From assembly GCA_046594635.1 (NCBI GenBank), contig JBKJRR010000363.1:1-16424 (forward strand): DNA of 16,424 nucleotides, read 5' to 3'. Below are positions 13,341 to 16,424 of this stretch, one piece after another; the stretch's first letter is position 1; each line of letters starts with the position of its first letter. The DNA is from CAISIP01 sp046594635 (GTDB lineage Bacteria > Pseudomonadota > Gammaproteobacteria > Burkholderiales > Burkholderiaceae_C). Made by a program: the position numbers and the translations under genes. The notes beneath the pieces are model-generated. The model worked only from the letters and a program-made list of their open reading frames with translations. It made no database searches and had not been told where the DNA came from.

Positions 13341-14777
13341 TCAGTTGGACTTGGGCTCTTCCTTGCGCTCGGTCAGCGTCTTGCTGACCATGACCGGCCG
13401 GCCCTTGAGCTGGTTGAGCGCCTGCATCAGCGGGAAATCCTTTTCGGTGCCGAACTCCGGCATCTTGCGGTCCACCGCAGGTTTCTTGCTGTCCTCTTCC
13501 AGTTTCTTGAGTGCAATTTCGCGTGCCTTCGCGCGTTCCTCGTCTTTCACTTCCTTGCCCTGGCCGCTGGTCAGGTGCTTTTCAAGGTCGGCTTCACGGG
13601 TGCGCAGAGCCGCAAACACATTGCCTTCTTCGGTCTCGTCGACCATCACATCCGGAATGATGCCCTTGGCCTGGATCGACGCGCCGCTGGGCGTGTAATA
13701 GCGCGCGGTCGTAATCTTGAGTCCGGTGTCTGGGCCCAGCGGACGCACCGTCTGGACCGAGCCTTTACCGAAGGTCTGGCGACCCATGATGGTGGCACGC
13801 TTGTGGTCCTGCAAGGCGCCGGCCACGATCTCGCTGGCCGATGCCGAGCCTTCATTGACCAGCACCACCAGCGGCACGTTCTTGACAGCAGCCGGCAGCC
13901 GCTTGAGCGGATCGCTGCTGCCGCGACGCACATAGGCCTCGGGTGATGCGCGGTAGATGAACTTGCTCTCCGGCAGTTGTCCGTTGGTAGACACCACGGT
14001 GACGTTCTCTGGCAGGAACGCCGCAGAGATCGCCACGGCGGCGTCGAGCAGGCCGCCCGGGTCGTTGCGCAGGTCCAGCACCAGACCTTTGAGGTTGGGG
14101 TCCTGCTTGTAGATTTCGTCGAGTTTGCGTACGAAGTCGTCGACCGTGCGTTCCTGGAACTGACTCAGGCGAATCCAGGCATAACCAGGTTCAAGCACCT
14201 TGCTGCGTACCGATTGGGTGCGGATTTCCTCGCGAACGATGGTAACCGGGAAGGTGCGGTTCTCGTCCTTGCGCAAGATCATCAGATTGACCTTGGTATT
14301 GGGCTCGCCACGCATGCGCTTGACGGCTTCGTTAAGCGTCAGGCCCTTGACCGCGAAGTCGTCAATTTTGGTGATCAGGTCGTTGGTCTTGAGTCCGGCG
14401 CGAAAGGCCGGTGTGCCCTCGATGGGGGTGACAACCTTGACCAGCCCATCTTCCTGCGTGATCTCGATGCCGACGCCGACAAAGCGCCCGCTGGTACCTT
14501 CGCGGAATTCCTTGAACGACTTCTTGTCGAAATACTGGGAGTGTGGATCCAAACTGGCCACCATGCCCGAGATGGCGTCGGTGATCAGCTTTTTCTCGTC
14601 GACCACCTCGACATAGTCACTCTTGACCATGCTGAAAACCGCGGCCAGCTGCTGCAACTCCTCCAGCGGCAGCGGCGCCAGTGTGCCGCGCGCAACCGTC
14701 TGTAGCGAAACCGTCGTCAAGGCTCCTGCAACTACACCGAGCGATATCCAACCGGCGACCTTCAGTTTATGACCCAT
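13341..14777 (-). CDS. ctpA: CtpA, S41-family carboxy-terminal processing protease
   Basis: This 478-residue protein has an N-terminal hydrophobic signal/anchor (about 7-28), a helical region (about 38-90), a PDZ domain (about 97-180) and the S41 peptidase core. The catalytic serine is Ser313 in NEGSASASEI and the general base is Lys338 in FGKGSVQ, exactly 25 residues apart as in Prc and algal CtpA; Gln342 is also conserved. The enzyme acts in the periplasm, trimming or degrading proteins from their C-termini, in some species cell-wall hydrolases. The C-terminal tail (about 390-478) is highly charged and helical. Start at 14777 is supported by AGAGGA at 14789-14784 and a TATATT box upstream. 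It lies between gpmA and moeB, the usual order in Burkholderiales. Confidence 0.96.
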   Translation of the reverse strand: MGHKLKVAGWISLGVVAGALTTVSLQTVARGTLAPLPLEELQQLAAVFSMVKSDYVEVVDEKKLITDAISGMVASLDPHSQYFDKKSFKEFREGTSGRFVGVGIEITQEDGLVKVVTPIEGTPAFRAGLKTNDLITKIDDFAVKGLTLNEAVKRMRGEPNTKVNLMILRKDENRTFPVTIVREEIRTQSVRSKVLEPGYAWIRLSQFQERTVDDFVRKLDEIYKQDPNLKGLVLDLRNDPGGLLDAAVAISAAFLPENVTVVSTNGQLPESKFIYRASPEAYVRRGSSDPLKRLPAAVKNVPLVVLVNEGSASASEIVAGALQDHKRATIMGRQTFGKGSVQTVRPLGPDTGLKITTARYYTPSGASIQAKGIIPDVMVDETEEGNVFAALRTREADLEKHLTSGQGKEVKDEERAKAREIALKKLEEDSKKPAVDRKMPEFGTEKDFPLMQALNQLKGRPVMVSKTLTERKEEPKSN

Positions 14778-14797
14778 GATTAATCCTCTGCTGACTC

Positions 14798-14803
14798 AAT
14801 ATA
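14798..14803 (-). promoter_or_regulatory. probable -10 box for ctpA
   Basis: On the minus strand TATATT lies 20 bases before the ctpA start, upstream of a good AGAGGA ribosome-binding site. A TTCAGT at 18 bases further upstream is a weak -35 match. This gives ctpA its own promoter in the 91-base gap after gpmA. Confidence 0.5.
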
Positions 14804-14868
14804 CACCTTGGATGCGTTTGGACTGAAGTGGTTCCAGTGATGTTCGGCGCAGGCTGGAAAAGAGCCGC

Positions 14869-15612
14869 TCAGCCCTTGCCCTGCGCCGCCACCGCATGGG
14901 TGGCCGCGGCCACCGCCGCCGGGTCGCCGAGGTAGTCCCGACGGATCGGTCGCAGTTCTGCGTCGAGTTCGTACACCAGGGGTATGCCATTGGGAATATT
15001 GAGCCCGACGATGTCGGCATCGGGAATCTTGTCCAGGTACTTGACCAGCGCGCGGATCGAGTTGCCATGGGCTGAGACCACGATTCGCTTGCCGGCGCGG
15101 ATTGCCGGCGCCATCGACTCGTTCCAGAACGGCATGACACGTTCGACCGTGTCCTTCAGGCACTCGCTCAACGGGACCTGGCCGGGCGCGAGCCCGGCAT
15201 AACGAATGTCGCCACGTTCGCATCGGGGGTCGTTCGGATCGAGTGGCGGCGGCGGCGTGTCGTAGCTGCGGCGCCAGATCAGGACCTGCTCATCACCGTA
15301 CTGCCGCGCCATGTCGGCCTTGTTCAGGCCCTGGAGGTCGCCGTAGTGGCGCTCGTTCAGCCGCCAACTGTGCTCGACCGGCAACCAGGTGCGGTCCATC
15401 TCGTCCAGGCAGTGCCAGAGCGTGCGGGTGGCGCGCTTGAGCATGCTCGTGTAGGCGAGATCGAATTCATAATGCCCCTCGCGCAGCAGCCGGCCGGCAG
15501 TCTTGGCCTGTTCAATGCCGGTGGGGGTGAGGTCGACATCGGTCCAGCCGGTGAAGCGGTTCTCCAGATTCCAGGTGGATTCGCCGTGTCGGATCAGAAC
15601 AAGTTTGTGCAT
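14869..15612 (-). CDS. gpmA: 2,3-bisphosphoglycerate-dependent phosphoglycerate mutase
   Basis: The 247-residue product matches GpmA. The phospho-accepting His9 sits in LIRHGEST, Arg60 in MLKRATRT, Glu87 in RLNERHYG, and His182 in VSAHGNSIRA; the PPPLDPNDPR segment (121-130) is also typical. It interconverts 3- and 2-phosphoglycerate in glycolysis and gluconeogenesis in the cytoplasm, using 2,3-bisphosphoglycerate to prime the histidine. The ATG at 15612 was chosen because family members begin directly with MxKLVLIRHG; an in-frame ATG at 15624 and one at 15726 would add extra N-terminal residues. No clear Shine-Dalgarno is visible for any of them. It is transcribed divergently from the rhodanese gene and is followed by ctpA. 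Confidence 0.97.
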   Translation of the reverse strand: MHKLVLIRHGESTWNLENRFTGWTDVDLTPTGIEQAKTAGRLLREGHYEFDLAYTSMLKRATRTLWHCLDEMDRTWLPVEHSWRLNERHYGDLQGLNKADMARQYGDEQVLIWRRSYDTPPPPLDPNDPRCERGDIRYAGLAPGQVPLSECLKDTVERVMPFWNESMAPAIRAGKRIVVSAHGNSIRALVKYLDKIPDADIVGLNIPNGIPLVYELDAELRPIRRDYLGDPAAVAAATHAVAAQGKG

Positions 15613-15728
15613 CGTGGTTGTCATAGGTGACAGGTAAACACCGCAAAGCGCGCCGTGCCGCACTCGGCTCCGTGCCCTGGATTTCAGTGCCAAAGCCGCA
15701 CGCGCGGCAACGTCAGCAGCCTGCATTC

Positions 15729-15734
15729 TAAAAT
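15729..15734 (+). promoter_or_regulatory. probable -10 box for the rhodanese-grxC operon
   Basis: TAAAAT lies 48 bases upstream of the GTG start of the rhodanese gene, in the 170-base divergent region shared with gpmA (15613-15782). No good -35 element is seen. The rest of this gap shows no other recognisable element; a gpmA promoter must lie here too but I cannot place it with confidence. Confidence 0.45.
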
Positions 15735-15782
15735 GCGCGCTGGTTCACGCCCCATGCGTGCTTTTGACCTTCAAGGATTGCC

Positions 15783-16190
15783 GTGACATTTGTGATTGAT
15801 AACTGGTGGTTGCTGCTGGTGGCCATAGCCTCCGGCACCATGTTGTTCATGCCTGCGATGCGCGGCGCCACAGCCGCCGGCATGAGCCCGTCGGCTGCGG
15901 TGCAATCGATCAATCGGGAAAAGGCCGTGGTGATCGATGTCTGCGAGCCGGATGAATACGCGTCAGGCCACCTGGGCAGCGCCAAGAATATCCCGCTCGG
16001 CCAGCTCGAGGAAAAGCTGCCCGCGGCCGTCAAGAACAAGGGCTTGCCGCTGATCCTGGTCTGTCAGACCGGCGCACGCTCCGGCCGGGCTGTCGCCATT
16101 GCCAAGAAACTGGGCTATGAGCAGGCGCAGAACTTGTCCGGCGGCCTGCGCGCATGGCGCACGGCCGATCTGCCGGTCGTAAAGTCCTGA
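15783..16190 (+). CDS. membrane-anchored rhodanese-like protein
   Basis: The 135-residue protein has an N-terminal transmembrane segment (about 8-25) followed by a single rhodanese domain (about 34-133). The domain shows the DVCEPDEYASGHL motif (52-64) and the active-site loop CQTGAR, with Cys94 as the persulfide-forming residue. Single-domain rhodaneses transfer or carry sulfane sulfur; the natural acceptor here is unknown. The domain probably faces the cytoplasm or is held at the membrane surface; the topology is not decided by the sequence. Start is GTG, supported by AAGGA at 15773-15777, five bases upstream. Glutaredoxin follows 96 bases downstream on the same strand, and in related genomes grxC and secB continue this cluster. 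Confidence 0.9.
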   Translation: MTFVIDNWWLLLVAIASGTMLFMPAMRGATAAGMSPSAAVQSINREKAVVIDVCEPDEYASGHLGSAKNIPLGQLEEKLPAAVKNKGLPLILVCQTGARSGRAVAIAKKLGYEQAQNLSGGLRAWRTADLPVVKS

Positions 16191-16203
16191 ACATTGCGCC
16201 TGC

Positions 16204-16218
16204 CGCCCGCGGCGGGCG
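16204..16218 (+). other. GC-rich palindrome between the rhodanese gene and grxC
   Basis: The arms CGCCCGC (16204-16210) and GCGGGCG (16212-16218) are perfectly complementary around one base; a real hairpin would open to about 5 pairs with a 5-base loop. No T-run follows. It lies 14 bases after the rhodanese stop. No function can be assigned. Confidence 0.35.
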
Positions 16219-16286
16219 TACCGGCAACGCCGCCGGTCTCGGCGCACATACCTCTGTATCCACCCCTGAAAAGCGAAGCCCGTACC

Positions 16287-16424
16287 ATGCCGACCGTCAA
16301 AATGTATTCCACCGCCACCTGTCCTTATTGCATTCGCGCCAAGCAACTGCTGCGTGAGCGCGGTGTCGAGCAGATCGAAGAGATCCGGGTCGATCTGGAC
16401 CCCGCCCAGCGTGGCCGCATGATG
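16287..16424 (+). CDS. grxC: glutaredoxin 3 (partial, 3' end beyond window)
   Basis: Only the first 46 codons are present because the window ends in the gene. The product opens MPTVKMYSTATCPYC with the dithiol active site CPYC (Cys12-Cys15), followed by IRAKQLLRERGV and the strand EIRVDLD, as expected for GrxC of about 85 residues. It reduces disulfides and glutathionylated proteins using glutathione in the cytoplasm. The ribosome-binding site is weak. Its position after the rhodanese gene matches the common rhodanese-grxC-secB order in betaproteobacteria. Confidence 0.95.
   Translation, partial: MPTVKMYSTATCPYCIRAKQLLRERGVEQIEEIRVDLDPAQRGRMM

Noticed and set aside
12525..13946. 473-codon plus-strand open frame opposite moeB and ctpA
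   Set aside because: Antisense shadow; both minus-strand genes have intact catalytic motifs, whereas this frame has none.
14780..15223. 147-codon minus-strand frame overlapping the gpmA 3' end in another frame
   Set aside because: gpmA runs intact with all catalytic residues to a normal length in its own frame, so this is not a frameshifted continuation.
1..16424. Mobile elements, CRISPR arrays, tRNA or rRNA genes, toxin-antitoxin pairs, phage defence
   Set aside because: Nothing with the required repeats, terminal inverted repeats, cloverleaf sequence or protein families was seen by eye; every stretch of more than about 170 bases is occupied by an identified gene.

Overview
The window reads as an ordinary, gene-dense chromosomal segment of a high-GC betaproteobacterium, most likely of the order Burkholderiales. 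This rests on the protein families and their order (ubiJ-ubiB, an FmdB-type zinc ribbon, DUF502, aspS, nudB, an EEP-family hydrolase and a ClsB-type phospholipase D on one strand; gpmA, ctpA and moeB on the other; a membrane rhodanese running into grxC), an arrangement I know from that group. I see no rRNA, tRNA, CRISPR array, insertion sequence, phage gene or origin. No stretch longer than about 170 bases lacks a gene.

Region 1 (1-8667, + strand) is a long, tightly packed housekeeping run. A Tim44-like exported or membrane protein is followed by the ubiquinone biosynthesis pair ubiJ-ubiB (ATGA overlap). A perfect TATAAT box then precedes a small zinc-ribbon protein, a DUF502 membrane protein and aspartyl-tRNA synthetase, whose residues suggest the non-discriminating type. 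After aspS come nudB (folate pathway), an endonuclease/exonuclease/phosphatase-family protein and a cardiolipin synthase-like enzyme, the last three joined by start/stop overlaps.

Region 2 (8668-12554) is the most accessory-looking part. A GTP cyclohydrolase I (folE) with an unusual zinc-site motif is followed after 4 bases by a complete BLUF-domain blue-light sensor, then by a DUF429 protein of the RNase H-like fold. Convergent to these on the minus strand is a two-gene unit: a diguanylate cyclase with intact active and inhibitory sites, overlapping by ATGA with a FlhG/MinD-like ATPase. No flagellar gene is visible nearby.

Region 3 (12555-15612, - strand) holds gpmA, ctpA and moeB, transcribed in that order, with a strong hairpin between ctpA and moeB. 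Region 4 (15613-16424, + strand) starts at the divergent gpmA/rhodanese intergenic region and contains the rhodanese gene and the first 46 codons of a glutaredoxin cut by the window end.

Links between genes: FolE and NudB catalyse the first two steps of tetrahydrofolate synthesis and both lie here on the same strand. UbiJ and UbiB act together in ubiquinone synthesis. The BLUF protein and the diguanylate cyclase are both signalling proteins, but a direct link between them is only speculation. I find no clearly new system; the best candidates for follow-up are the folE-BLUF pair and the diguanylate cyclase/FlhG-like pair.
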